Shown here in pieces: positions 34,936 to 46,808 of a DNA stretch of 64,000 nt. The position numbers and the translations under genes are program-made. Numbering within the stretch: position 1 is the first letter of the stretch; the number at the start of each line of letters is the position of its first letter. Source of the stretch: Tyto alba. Its lineage: Eukaryota; Chordata; Aves; Strigiformes; Tytonidae. The stretch lies in NCBI RefSeq assembly GCF_018691265.1, contig NW_024881330.1, positions 15,623,386 to 15,687,385 of the forward strand, given 5' to 3'. A model generated the notes under the pieces. That model did no database searches. It was not told the DNA's origin and saw only the letters and a program-made list of their open reading frames with translations.

Positions 34936-37900
34936 TAAGACAGCAAGTGCACATATGCATGTATGTAAGATAAAAGGAAGTTTCCAGCAAGCTGTGGTCC
35001 CCCTCCCCAGCCAGTGTAGCAGTTGCTGAAAGATGAAGCTGCTGTAGATGTGATGTTGTGAGCTTCACAGCATGACAGGAGAGATGCGGAATCTCCTTTT
35101 CCCTCCCTGCCAGTGCTGGAGCTGTCATGTAACGGGGGAATTCCAGAGAGCTGAAATCCAGAGATTGGAGGCCTACAGCTGTCTTTCCTCATGTCACCTT
35201 TGGTCTTGTTGCTGCTGAAGGTAGACTACCCTGTGCTAGAGCCACCTTAGCTGCTATGTGGAAGGAAGTTACCTGCCTCACTGATTAGCTTGTCATAAGA
35301 CAAAGGGGCTACAAAGTAGGTGCATGTGAAGTGTCAACAGTGACTCTGCAGGGAACTGAGAGCTTGGAAAGCCTGGGGAGAAAATGCTGCACTAATAACG
35401 TATGAGGCGTATAAGCTATGACTTGTTTAAAAAAGATGCATGGGTCCCTGAGGAGTGAAGTAAATGGGGCAAAGGGAAGGTTTGGGCCAAGTTGTAGTAT
35501 TGCTTTATCTGTCGTCTTCAAAAATTCAAACTGGTCTAAAGAAAATAGTCCCTTTGGGAATACCTTAAAAAAAAAAATAATTTTACAGTTATCTACTATT
35601 ACCAGATCCCTTGGCTATTCAAAGCAAAGCTTAAGATTTACAATAGTAACCCAACCCTGTTATTTAACAAAAAAAGTTATATTATGCAGGGCTGGTGGAA
35701 GAAGGATATCTCTCTATTGCATTTGGTGATCTGTATTAACACAATGTAAAAGACATGTAAAATTCATCCAGCTGAGGACTTCATCAATATCTCACCCAAA
35801 AGCCCCAAATCCTTTGGGCCAATCTAGATCCCATTTACCCCTGTAAATAATCCCATGCAAATCAATTTACTTTCATGAGTAGACTAAACAGGATTTGTCT
35901 GTGATTAGCATGAAGTGGAACAGATTGCAGGCATACTTATCTTCTAATATGGAGGTGCAGTCAGTCGAGGTTGGACACAATGCCGCTTCATCTGCAGAGC
36001 AGGGACAGCAGGACTGGTGGCTACCGGGAAGTTTTGGCTGAATGGAGTAGCTTGGCTCCTTGTCATCATTCTCTAGTAAATGCTGTGAAAACAAGCAAAC
36101 CTCAAAGTAAGTTTGCCAGATCAAAATAGTGCAAGATAAAACCTCATGGGGGATTAAAGTCCTTCCGTTTTATTTTTCCCTGTCACAGCACTGAATTCAG
36201 AGATTAATGCTGCCTCGGTTGTTCTTAGTTTTGTTGCACTTTTTCAGATTATAACCAGTGGTACTTCTGACTCAAATTGTAAAGCACGTTTCATCTTTAA
36301 TTTATTAGTTCTAATGCATTATTATTTAATATTTGATCTCCCAATTGGCTTTAAGTAGCTTCTTTCTAATACTTGAATCCCCCAAGTGGTAACAGTTTAC
36401 TTATTGGATTATTCTTCATTTGTGTTTCTTACGCTGTCAAGATGAGGACAACTTTATTTCATGGTTTGTGACAACTGGCCCTCTTTCAAAGTTTTCTTTA
36501 GATGGGACTATTCTTCTGCCTGTTGGGTAAGTGTTAAGCAGACATGGCCTCACACACATATTCATCATACTGAGAGGGTTATTTTTAACATGCCAGTGTA
36601 CGTCAGCTCTGGATGACGCCACCAGATTCTTCTGGATGGGTCTAGGTGCCTGCAGTGAAACTCATTTGTGTCCATAGGATCTGAGAAGACACATGGGCAC
36701 CTTGTGGCCATAGCTCATGTGTGAATGCAGTCTTCATTCTTAAGTTGCCTTCCTAATGTTGTGTGTTGCACCTGAAGTATATTTGGTTACGCTCCCTCTA
36801 AATGAATGTTTCATTTTCCTTTGTAGGTTAGATTGGTTCTTCTGGTTCGTTAAGCATCCCTTAGTTTCATGCTTGCTTTGGCAGGAATGATAGCTCCCAT
36901 GTACAGGGAGGGATTTCCCTCTCATCTGATAGAGGTTGGAGGTATGTTGTGGCCCTTTACACTGAAGGTAATAAAATGCTTTATTAATCTTTATTTTTTT
37001 AAATTTATAATGATTTAATCAAGCCTCTTACACGATGACTTCCAACACCTATAATAAGGCAAATGTTTGTGAAAAGTAAATCCCGTGTCTCTGAAGATAC
37101 TGTGTTCTTGTCCACATGACTTGAACCTGCCTAAGCCAATTTATGATAGAAAAATAGGAGTGAGGTCTATAGAACAGCATTAAACTTATTCATGAAAAAC
37201 TAGCAGGAAAAGTTGGCCTTTACAAAGGTTAGTTTTTGCTATCAAATGCACAGGGAGTAGATGGATAATGATAGCATTTTTATGGTGCTTTTCTCATCCA
37301 ATGGTTGGTGAAAACCGTAGTTTTAGTATTTAACTTGGGACATAGAAAGCCTTGGACTTTCTCTTACCCTAAATGAAATTAGTAGCAAAATAACGCTGAA
37401 TTTAGCAGGAGTTAAATTTGTTTAGGGATGAGTAAACCTGTTTTTTCATTTCTGATTTGGGAGCTGCTAGCTGTAAAGCTGGGGGTTTAAACAAACAAAC
37501 AAAAATGGAATGGCAATATTATGAGATTTATTTACATAGTATATGCACTGAGCTGTTAACTGAGTTGGTTGAAGAAATTAAATTGTGTATGTTTGATGTA
37601 TTGATATAAATAAATAAAACCAAATCTGTTTGATAAGTTGAGCACTGGTATTTACATTTACTGCATGTGTGCAAATAGGGGTCTGGCAGCCTATAACCTG
37701 TGCAGGATTCCCAGTGGGACAGAAGTCCACCTCATGATAATGAATGAAATAAACTTTTGATAACACCAGATACAGACAGGAAAAAATTTAATTGATTTGA
37801 TGTGATAGCAAGCATTTTGGAGTAGATCTCTCACTGAGGTAGGAAGTGACCTAGCACTTAATATCCAGGTTTGACCTTGGGATTGGTTGTTGGTTTTTCA

Positions 37901-38339
37901 GTGTTAGTAATAATGAGCACTTAATATTTGCAGCTAAACCTGCAAACAACAGAAGGGAAATTACAGGCAGGTCTGAAATCCATATGCAGAAGTGAGCAAA
38001 ACAGAAAATTTTCATGCCTCGTACTGGATAACATAAATATTTTATTTAGCTTTAAGGAATAACCTTTGAAGTGGAAAGTGACAGCTAGCTGAAAAATGGC
38101 CTGGAGCATGGAATTGAAAGGCTTCTACTTACAGTAGATTTTTAGGGTTTTTTACATTTTTTTAAAGTTGGGTCACTTCATATTTTCCAAATACAAACCC
38201 TCCTGGTTATATTTGTAGGCTCCCAAATACCTTTATAACTATCTGTATCATGTTGTGAGTAGAGCCTGTCAACGGTGCAGCCTTCGGCTCTTTTTAATGG
38301 TTAGGAAGTACCCAAGCAACAGTGTGGGTGTTGTATCAG
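34936..38339. other. non-coding DNA after the LTR
   Basis: No gene recognised. A 21-bp alternating purine-pyrimidine stretch lies at 34947-34967, just outside the LTR. At 35740-35880 there is an intact octamer, ATGCAAAT, at 35855-35862 in sequence that looks conserved-element-like. The rest is AT-rich and featureless. Confidence 0.55.
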
Positions 38340-39060
38340 CCGTGCCCTTCCCTCCTGAAATCCCGAAGCGCCCAGGAAGAAGCTTTTCCGCACTGGGGCC
38401 AGCCACCACATCCAGTTTCCATTATTCCCTGGGCCACTCGGCCTGACAAAGGCAATGTGAAGTCTTGGCCCTGCGTGCTGAGCCCGGCCCTGGAAATGGG
38501 GGAGTGGGAGAGCCTGAACTGAGGAGGGTCTCGGGCATCCTTTGCCTGGCTCTTGTTTTTTACAGCTTCCTGTTGATCACTGATGACACAGATCTGTCAT
38601 GGAGGGCTAAGGGAGTCCGCCATTTCCAGGGTGGAGATCCTGGCCTGCGGAGGGTGAGCAGCTGGCTGCCCGGCCCGGCTGCGCGCCCTGAGGCACCCCC
38701 TGCCCACAGCCAGCGAGGGCCGGGCATGGCGGCTGTGAGGCCAGGCAGCGTGTGTGCGCCTCTAAAGAAAAGGGAGGGAAAGGAAGGCAGTGTTTCTCCC
38801 AGCCATCAGGTGGAAAGAGCAGCCATAGGTGAGATCGGAGACTCCAGAGGATTGCTTTTAAAACATACACGTGTTTTTCACGGGGGGGGTCACCGGCTCG
38901 TGTGTGGAGCGGTTTCCAGGCGGATGGCCCCTTGTGATGAGCGTTGCCATTTGAGAGGCAGTGGGGTGCTGCCTGCACCCACAGGGACAGCCTGCTTGTG
39001 TCACTGCCTGCGTCCCTGCCTGCCTCCCAGCCACACAGCGCAGGGGCCACCAGCAAAATG
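38340..39060. other. GC- and CpG-rich patch
   Basis: GC content is clearly raised. The stretch 38641-38760 alone contains about ten CpG dinucleotides, including GGCTGCGCGCCC. Frames of 198 codons (plus, 38465-39061) and 149 codons (minus, 38607-39056) overlap each other, have Pro/Gly/Arg-rich composition and no domain, as expected from GC-rich DNA. It could be a small CpG island, perhaps an orphan promoter or enhancer. No TATA box or initiator is evident. Confidence 0.45.
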
Positions 39061-39099
39061 AGCAGCCACCCTGAGCACCTCCCTTGTCCTAGGTATTAG

Positions 39100-39420
39100 A
39101 AATCCACACTTTTATTTCAATTACTAATCTCTCTTCACTGCCATACAAACTGCAGGGTTGTTGTGCTCATCAGCAGCTGACTGACAGGCCTGCTGTAACA
39201 TTTGATCTGTGGATCACGAAATCGTGCTTGTCCTGGTGCATGTTTTGGTATAAGTGTCAGGTCTAGATTAATTTTATAATTGTTACTGCAGGGTTCAAGA
39301 CTGCTGCTTCTTTTAATTGTATTGAGACAGTTGTAAACTTCATTAAGACAGCTGTAAAAGCGAGCTAAGGCTAACGCTGCTCAGGCTAAGAAAATTAATG
39401 GATTTATTTACCAATGTATC
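39100..39420. promoter_or_regulatory. possible enhancer-like element with paired E-boxes
   Basis: Two near-identical 13-mers, AGACAG(T/C)TGTAAA, occur at 39325-39337 and 39346-39358, exactly 21 bp apart (two helical turns). Each contains an E-box (CAGTTG, CAGCTG). Upstream are CAGCAGCTGACTGACAGG and TTGATCTGTGGATC. The information-rich, repeat-free texture and helical spacing suggest bHLH-bound regulatory DNA. Conservation is untested. Confidence 0.3.
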
Positions 39421-40479
39421 TGTCTCTGTTCACAGTTCTTGCCAAATGTGTCATGTTTTGCCCAAATCCAAAACTGAAGAGCAAAGGAGAAAATCTACAT
39501 TTCCACTGTTTCCTCTTGCCATGCTTCTTGTAGCACATAGATGTGAACACCACAGTTTGCTGTTGCAGCTGGAGACCAAAACAAAAGTCAGTTTGCATGA
39601 GAGTAGAGGCAAGAGGTTGGAAGGGATCAGGCTTAGGGAGCCAGCGCCTTGGATCCGTAAGTGTCCATCAACAGGGGACCATGTACTGCTGCACAGGTAG
39701 GGCTCGGCGTGTGGTGATTCAATCCGTAACGAATTTTCCCATCCAGGTTTACAAACCCTTGGAACCGGGCTTAAAAATGGAATTTCTAAACAGCCCCAGA
39801 GCTGTATGAACGACAGCTCTGTTATAATAAGAAACTAGCAGACAACTGCTCCTTCTGCTGTTGTGCGCCTCTCTGCATGGGGCTGCCCTCGCAGCAGGAC
39901 CATGTGTCTGTGCAGGCTATAATGAGATGGAGCTCTGGCTGGTTTTGTTTATGAGTGAAGGGCAGGGCTTGGAAAAAAAAGTCCACTTGCTAGCAGTGAG
40001 TAAAGCTACGTTGTTTGACCAGAGAGGGAGATTAAGGCATAAATTCACCCTGCTTTTTTTTGTTTTAAGTTTTAATTAAAAAGAGGAAGGTCTGGCCTTG
40101 CTGTGCCAAGACAGCCTTTCAAATTAATTTAAAAGGCATTAGTGAGTTCTGCTGAGGTCTACAAGTAGGTGACTCCTCTGTCACCACTGCTACTCATTCC
40201 TTTCCCCAGAAGCAAGAAAGCTAAACTGATAAAACTCTGCCATCCGATATACCTTTGAAACCTAGAATTGAACAGGACATTTATTGGGCAAGTCAAAAAA
40301 AAAAAAAAAAAAGTCTTGTTAAAACAAGAAGATAAACAGCAATTTGGAATGTATGTAGGAGCTGTGTGAAGGGTCAGAGGAATAAGAGGGTTGCAGCTTA
40401 AGCTGGGTTTCCACAATGGTCACCCAGATGTTGCTCTAAAGAAGTGGACAACCAGGGATGCAATTCTGGCTTTGATTTA

Positions 40480-40790
40480 CATCTCATTTTTAAAAAGCAA
40501 ATCTAGCTGAAGTGAATAAAGCAATTTCCATGCCATGGGAGTAGCTCCCAGATCTCTCTTTCTTCCCAGCAGCTGAATAAAGAGTCATTTTACAAAGACC
40601 TTTTCCCTAATAAATAGCAAAGCAATCTCATAAAGAAAGTAATGTGCTTTTTAGGCTCAGTAACCATATTGAATTAAATGTTATGCACACTGTAATTACA
40701 TTTGCCTGTCAGTTGTATTAATGTGAATTTCCTTGATTAATTTTTCAAGTTAGTTGGTATTAAGTAGGTAGGAAGTTTAACATCCTCCTA
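40480..40790. promoter_or_regulatory. possible conserved non-coding element
   Basis: Carries a perfect 10-bp palindrome, TGTAATTACA, at 40691-40700 (homeodomain type), followed by TTTGCCTGTCAGTTG and several AATAAA/TTAAT words. The sequence is balanced and lacks simple repeats, which is the usual look of deeply conserved vertebrate enhancers. This is inferred from texture only. Confidence 0.28.
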
Positions 40791-42422
40791 GACCTCCTCT
40801 GTCAGCATGGCTCAGTTAGAAGAGGGAGGGTGAAGCTCGGCACAATCAGTGTTATTTCATTAACTTGACCACTTTAATAAACACCTTGGATCTTGGTCTT
40901 GCCAGTCATTTGCAGTCACCCCATAGAATACGGTACAGTGTGAATCCCTGAGCTACAAGGAGCGGTCCTGTCAGGCGTGGGGCACAGCACTTAGAAGCAG
41001 CATGAATCCCCAAATCCACGTGTGTTGTGGAGTTTGTATACCCTGCTGCAGGCAGGGGTTGAGTCTGTGGGGTGCAGCTTTGGCCACTCTGCCTGTGCCA
41101 TGTTCAGAGTGGCACAGTGAGTGTGCAAGTTCAGTCATCTCCCTGAAATTGTATGAAATTGTGAATTGGAGTGTGTGATTCCCAAGGATAGGGAGCAGCA
41201 GTTTGAGAGCAGGGGTAACAGAAGACTTACTAAGGCAGGGTAACAGACTGCTCACATACAATTCCTAGTTCAAAGCTGATCTCTCCCAGCTATTATCCTA
41301 AATGTCAGCTCACTTCCTTTACCAAAAGCTTTCAGTTCATTGTGCTGTTCAGGCTCAGTTTACCTTTTGAGGAGTTGAATTCTGGTCTTGGCCATGTGGA
41401 GAGTATTCATTCCTCGGATGGATACCTGGATAGCTGGTTACTGTACCTGGAGATCTCACAACATGTAGCACAGGCAGTCTTGAAACCAGTGGATATTGAT
41501 ATGTAAGTCTGACCTTCTCTGAATTAATAAAATACTTGAAGCTATTTTAGAGAGGAAGCTGGAGTCATTTGCACAGTGGGGGTCTGTGCATTACAGCTGT
41601 GCTTCTTTTTCTTGGTGTCTGCAAACTTTATATTAAGTCTCTGTTCCTGATTCATCTCAAACATCTGTGTTAACTCATGGGGCTCAGGCAATTCTGGTGT
41701 AAGTGTGAAGTAGGAATGAACTGAAACAAGCTCACTTAAATAGGGTCCCCTCTTGTGTAAATCAGTCTGGATTACAGTGATCCAAATAAACAATCATTTG
41801 GATGCATACATCCTGCAGCACTCTGTTTCTATTATACAGCTCTTGGGAAATGAAAAAAGTCTGTTTAGTATCTACTCAGAAGGAAGAAATGGGAGCAGGG
41901 CTATGGAAAAATTTTTTGAGTCTGGGAGTCTGTTTCATGTTACAGTGGCTTGACAAATTTGATACAAAATTTCTTAAATATTGGTGCCTGTACACCAACT
42001 GATTAGCAGTTAACAACTGTGAAGCCATGAGATGCACTGTACTTCTGTTTCCAATGCACATAGCTTTTGCTCTTCAATCCTGTTCTTAACAGTATTTTAA
42101 AGCCGTTTGGAAAAACACACAAAACCAAATACACATGATCAAGAAGAGATTTGGGAGCAGTTGGAAGCATTGTATAGGAAGGTCCAATCCATACAAACTT
42201 ACTGCCTTAGGAGGACTTTTTTTTACTCTTACCTTCTTGTTCCCCTTCTGGTTTTAGTACACTATGGAGCATATACTCCAGCAAACCATATGCTGCAGGC
42301 AAAGTTCAAAGTACCCTGCTGGGCTGCAAGGCAATATGGACAGGAATGGGTTCTCTGTGTTTGCTTTCTTCTTGTACTTCCAAGTAGTTGGCATATTTGC
42401 CAATTTTTAGTTTACTCTTATT

Positions 42423-42497
42423 AAAAAAAAAAAAAAACAAACAAACAAACAAAAAAAAAAAAAACCAAAACAAACAAACAAAAAAACACAAAAAAAA
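42423..42497. repeat. A-rich / (CAAA)n microsatellite
   Basis: A15 is followed by (CAAA) units, another A14 and more CAAA units. This is simple low-complexity DNA and the source of several spurious poly-Phe frames on the minus strand. It might be the expanded tail of an old retroposon, but no body is recognisable upstream. Confidence 0.85.
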
Positions 42498-44335
42498 CCC
42501 CTCAACTAACAGGAATTGGAATATAAAAGATCACCACCAGTCAGACTCATCTTCCCTCTGTTTTTAGAGTAAGTAAGAATACAGTGCTTCAGCTGCATTT
42601 CAATTTCAGCCCCCTCCTAGCTGGACTGAGTTCCTGCGTGCCGTACACTCGCTATTTGGTTTGATGTAAGCAAGTACTTCTTTTTCTCTGAGACCAGTGG
42701 CTCATCAAGCAAGAGAAAGTGAGATCCTGGCCTGATTAAACAATACTGTGAAAGTTGCTGGTGAGTTCAGTGGAGCCATGTTTGAATCTGGAGTTAAAGA
42801 TTACAGAGAATGAGCAGTCTCTGTTCTGTAGGGAAACTCGGATCATTGCTCTTACTTGTTGTATGCTCCAGGGTACAAGAAATAAAAATTAGCAGACCCT
42901 AAATTTCTTACTTGGTCTGTTTTTGACCTGTAGCAAATGAGGTGGTACACAGAAGTCTTTTCTTCTGTAAAATGGTAGTGTCCACAAATGTTGCATGAGT
43001 ACTGTGAGGGTAAATTAATTCATTATTGCCTGAACATTGACCAAACTTGTATTTTCTTGATTCAGTCATGGTCGTGCCTAACAATGTGAGCAAAAGTTTC
43101 AGTAACCACAGTGTTAAATGTGATGCTAAGGAAGAGCATGGTCTAAGCCAGCAGATACATAGAAAGTTCGGAGCAGTTACATATTTAAAGTTACATCAGA
43201 CTTACTTTAACATTTCTAAATAGCCTGCATTTCTTCTGTTCTTTGGATCAGCCTCTGTCTTTTCTCTATAGGACAGAAAATAAATTGGCCCTGTTCCACT
43301 TTGAAGGAGAACAAACAGTTTTGTGGGGAAATCCACTTGCCCTAGGGATCTAATGAGTTGAAAATATTTTGAAATACTTGTGATTTAGGTCATAATGGAT
43401 AGTACTAATGTTTCAAGTTAAAACTTCTTTTAACGCTTTAATAAGGTACGGGTATTTGTATGTGTTGCAGGTAGTGGTCAGTTGTGTTTGGCAGTCTTCA
43501 CAGATATTTTTGGTGTGCCCAGAATGCCTAAATGCTCTTTAGTGAGTGGTAGAGAATAGGCTGGGATTGCTGCAAGCAACTGAAACCCCTGGCACTGTCT
43601 CAGCAGTCACACAGGACTGGGGTAGGAACTGAAGCAGCGTGCTGTGAAAGACCTCTTGGTTTTCTGTACGTGTTGTCTGGATGGCACTTGATAACTTTCT
43701 CCAGATCAGACCCAGACCATACCTCCTGTGTGCTCTTCATGTAAATAAAGGCTGTTGAAGCAGGCCCACTGTAGGAAAACCTGAGTTACTCAGGCAGCGA
43801 TGTGCCTTAGGAAAAGAGCTGCAGCATTTTCTTGGGGAAAGTCTGATTCATCACTTGTCTGCATGCCTGGACAAGAAAAGGGTCATATTTCTACTAGACA
43901 CCAAAGCAAGGGGGGGAGGGTGTTTCTGACTTGATTTATCAACTAGTAGAGATGAATTAGAACCCTCGGGGGAGGGAAAACTTCACAGAAACCGAAATAT
44001 TTTTACATTGCAGATGATTGTGGCCTCCAGTCTTTTTCTTGTATGGCATTTATGCAAGCACACATTCCAAAACAAAATTAAACAAACAGTCCCTTGAAGA
44101 CTCCTAATTAGCCACTTTGCTCAATACTCAATTAGAATAACCATGTAGGTAAAATATGACTGCAGTGCAGAGAATTTCATTTGAAGTTGCAGTCTATAAG
44201 TAATGTTTAGGAACAAGTAATAGAGTTCATCAATGAATGCGTTTTGCTTGGAGCAAATTCGGCACTGCAAACGATTGGTAGGAGGGGAGGGTGAGATGCT
44301 ATAAACCTGATGAAGTCTTGTAATTTAAAGCAGAG
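42498..44335. other. non-coding DNA
   Basis: No gene or transposon recognised. A G-rich spot lies at about 43911-43920. The end of the stretch, 44000-44300, is listed separately. Confidence 0.55.
44000..44300. promoter_or_regulatory. possible homeodomain-bound regulatory element
   Basis: Contains the palindrome CTAATTAG at 44104-44111 and CAATTAG at 44129-44135, about 25 bp apart, with flanking non-repetitive sequence. It lies directly beside a MIR fossil, and MIR copies have been co-opted as enhancers in amniotes. Function is inferred. Confidence 0.25.
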
Positions 44336-44530
44336 GCCTAGAGTTCAGAAGATTTGAAAAGATCGTACCTCTGCCAGAAACCTTGATATGACCTCAGGCA
44401 AGTCACTTCACCTTTCTGTGCCTTATCTGAATAAATATCTCTGTTTCCCATCTGTAAAATGAAGATAATGCCTCATACGTGTTCTGAAACTTGAGTGTTA
44501 ATAAAGTACACAGAAATCATCAGATAGGAA
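44336..44530 (+). mobile_element. MIR-type SINE fossil (core and 3' end)
   Basis: The best-preserved SINE fossil in the window. It shows GACCTCAGGCAAGTCACTTC, then ACCTTTCTGTGCC, then CTGTTTCCCATCTGTAAAAT and GAAGATAATGCCTCATA, in the order and orientation of the MIR core and tail, followed by a 3' part with AATAAAGTACACAGAAATCA. The tRNA-like head (44336-44385) is barely recognisable. Boundaries are approximate. Confidence 0.75.
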
Positions 44531-46808
44531 GTCCTTCAGAAGAACAAATTCTGAGTTGTATACGTTTGTACAGCACTCAATAGCTAAGTTTTGTTTTTTT
44601 TTTTTTCTTAGGCCACTTGCAAATATATACTCTATTGAGACTTATTTGGCTTATCCTCCTTGTAGGGAAGATAGACCTGAATGAGGCATTTGGATTCAAA
44701 CCCTGTGAATACTTGAGGGACAAAGAGCAGCTGGTTTCTCTATCCAAACTTAGACCTAAAGTAGAATTTCGGACATAGTTGTCAGCTGCACAGTGAGCAA
44801 AACTTCGGTTTGGATCTTGACACCAGAGCCCAGATAGAATGTGAGGTTCTGTAGCTAGAACCTGTTTCTATCAAAGGATGATAACTATAAAAGCATGATA
44901 AAGAGCATTAAACAAATTGCACTACTTAGAAATTACCATCTCTGCATGTGTCTTTCAGTTTCATTTCTGCAAAAGGGCACAACTCTCACAACTAGTAAAT
45001 TATATATGTTCTATTGATACCATCTATACTGTGCTAGTGGCTGGTGGTTTTAGGTGACTATTCTGGTTTTTGTAGTACAGAGAGAATTACCTAGAAGTGC
45101 TAATACTGTGGGTTTGTCTTCTCCATCCCTCACATCTCCAGCCCCAGTTATGGTCACATTAAAGTCTGTTCTTTATGCTTACACTTTGCTAACTGTTAGG
45201 AAAACTTAAGACCTTATTGAGTGATACCTCCCCAGAAAGATATTTTGTCAAGAGATAATCATGCTTCTGAAATGTTGTGTCCCAGGAGAGGTAAAACACA
45301 GAACATTTAAAGAAAGATTAGAGAGGAAAGCCTGAAGACTTCTGGGTAAAGGTAGGCAAAGTCTGATGCACTTTTAATGATAGGTGTTAAACTCATGGCT
45401 TAGCTTCTATATTAAAGTATTAATACCATAGTATTAAAAGAGCTATTATTTAAAGAAGTTCTTTGCCTAAACCAAAAAAGTGATGTATTGATTTATTAAA
45501 AACCCAAAAGTTTAAAAAAACTTTTTTTAAAAGCCTGGGGAAATTTTAAATCTAGCTCAGGTGCTTACTTCAGTTAGTTAGGGGCAACATCTTTTAGCTA
45601 TATTCCTAGGCAATTGTAATTCACAGGACACTGTGAAGACTAAGATCTTGAAAATAACTTTTAGTCCAGCTTATGACTTGGATCATGTACTTCTGCATGA
45701 GAACTGACCAACTGAAATCAACAGCTGCAGAAGTAGCTGCAGAACTGCAATTGCAAAGACAAGAAACACGGGTTTGCATGGCAGAATGTCCACAGCAGCA
45801 CAGGCTGCATGGATGTATACTCTCAGACGTTTATGTTGTTCACAGTGTAAGAACATTTGCTAGGTCTTAAAATCCTTTTTGCTTAAATTCAAAATCAGTG
45901 TTACAATTCTTGAAGACTACTTTGGGAAGTTTTAAGAGATTTTGCCTTTTCAAGGCTGTATGTGCAGGATTTGGGAAACTAAGGTGCTTTATAGTTTCCT
46001 AGTTTTATAACCAAAAAAAAAAAAAAAAAGGCAGTCAAGAAGTATGTGAAAACGTAGCCCTTTGTCCATTCTTTATGGTAGACAGAAAAAGCAAGATCAT
46101 GATTAGTAACAGTTTGAAGTAAAACTATTTAAATATTTTGTACTTTTCCTACCTCTATTCGTAAAATTCAAATTAGGTATTCTACCTGCAGGGACCTTCA
46201 AACAGGTCATTAAAACCCAACAGTTATGAATCAATTTATTCTAAATTTTAATTTAAAATTGCAGTTGCATAATTTTCCAGAACGGTTGGAGCCTTTGTAA
46301 AACTTATTTCAATCATTTTTATTTTTATTTTTTAGAAGAAGTCAGGTGATATATCTTTACTTATCTTCCTGATTAAATCTCTCCATACTAGAGAGAATTA
46401 CCATTTCCTTCCCAACCTTCCCTTGTCTTTTGAAAATACCAATAGGTAATTTTACCAACTTAGATAAGGAATTCCATTATAACTGGAAAGCCAATCATCT
46501 ATCAAGACATTATTGCAGTATTATTAGAAAACTGGATACTTAAGCAGTGGGTAATTTTTTTTTGTATTTCCTGCATAACTATCATGCACTCTGTTTTGAT
46601 TAGATCCTAATGATCCCAAGAACATTTTAAACAAATACTCAGCCTGTGCAAATGAAAAACATTTTGCTTCTTCAGTTGCACTTGTGCAGCAACGGTAATT
46701 AATATATCTTGGGATATTCAAACTATATCTGATTAAATCACAATGCACTAAAGAAGGCTTTATAAATAATCTTTCCATGTTACCCTGCTGAGAGATCTGG
46801 GAGAAAAA
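44531..46808. other. AT-rich non-coding DNA
   Basis: No gene recognised. A 21-bp inverted repeat, TTTAAAAAAA-C-TTTTTTTAAA, lies at 45511-45531 and an A17-type run at 46013-46029. The part at 44770-44830 could be another very old interspersed repeat, but I cannot place it. Confidence 0.55.

Larger units (their letters stand above)
39061..42422. other. non-coding DNA with regulatory-looking stretches
   Basis: No gene recognised. Two segments (39100-39420 and 40480-40790) are listed separately. An A18 run lies at 40295-40312. The frame at 42107-42424 is hydrophobic at its end but matches nothing I know and stops at the A/CAAA tract. Confidence 0.55.

Noticed and set aside
38465..39061. 198-codon plus-strand frame with an opposing 149-codon frame
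   Set aside because: Both strands are open at once in a GC-rich patch, composition is low-information and no domain or splice pattern supports either.
42107..42424. 105-codon frame with a hydrophobic C-terminal half
   Set aside because: Not recognised, no coding neighbours or splice sites, and it ends at an A/CAAA microsatellite. Treated as chance.
45511..45531. 10-bp inverted repeat with 1-base spacer, possible hairpin or terminator
   Set aside because: Made only of T and A runs; expected in AT-rich DNA and not meaningful as a terminator in a vertebrate.
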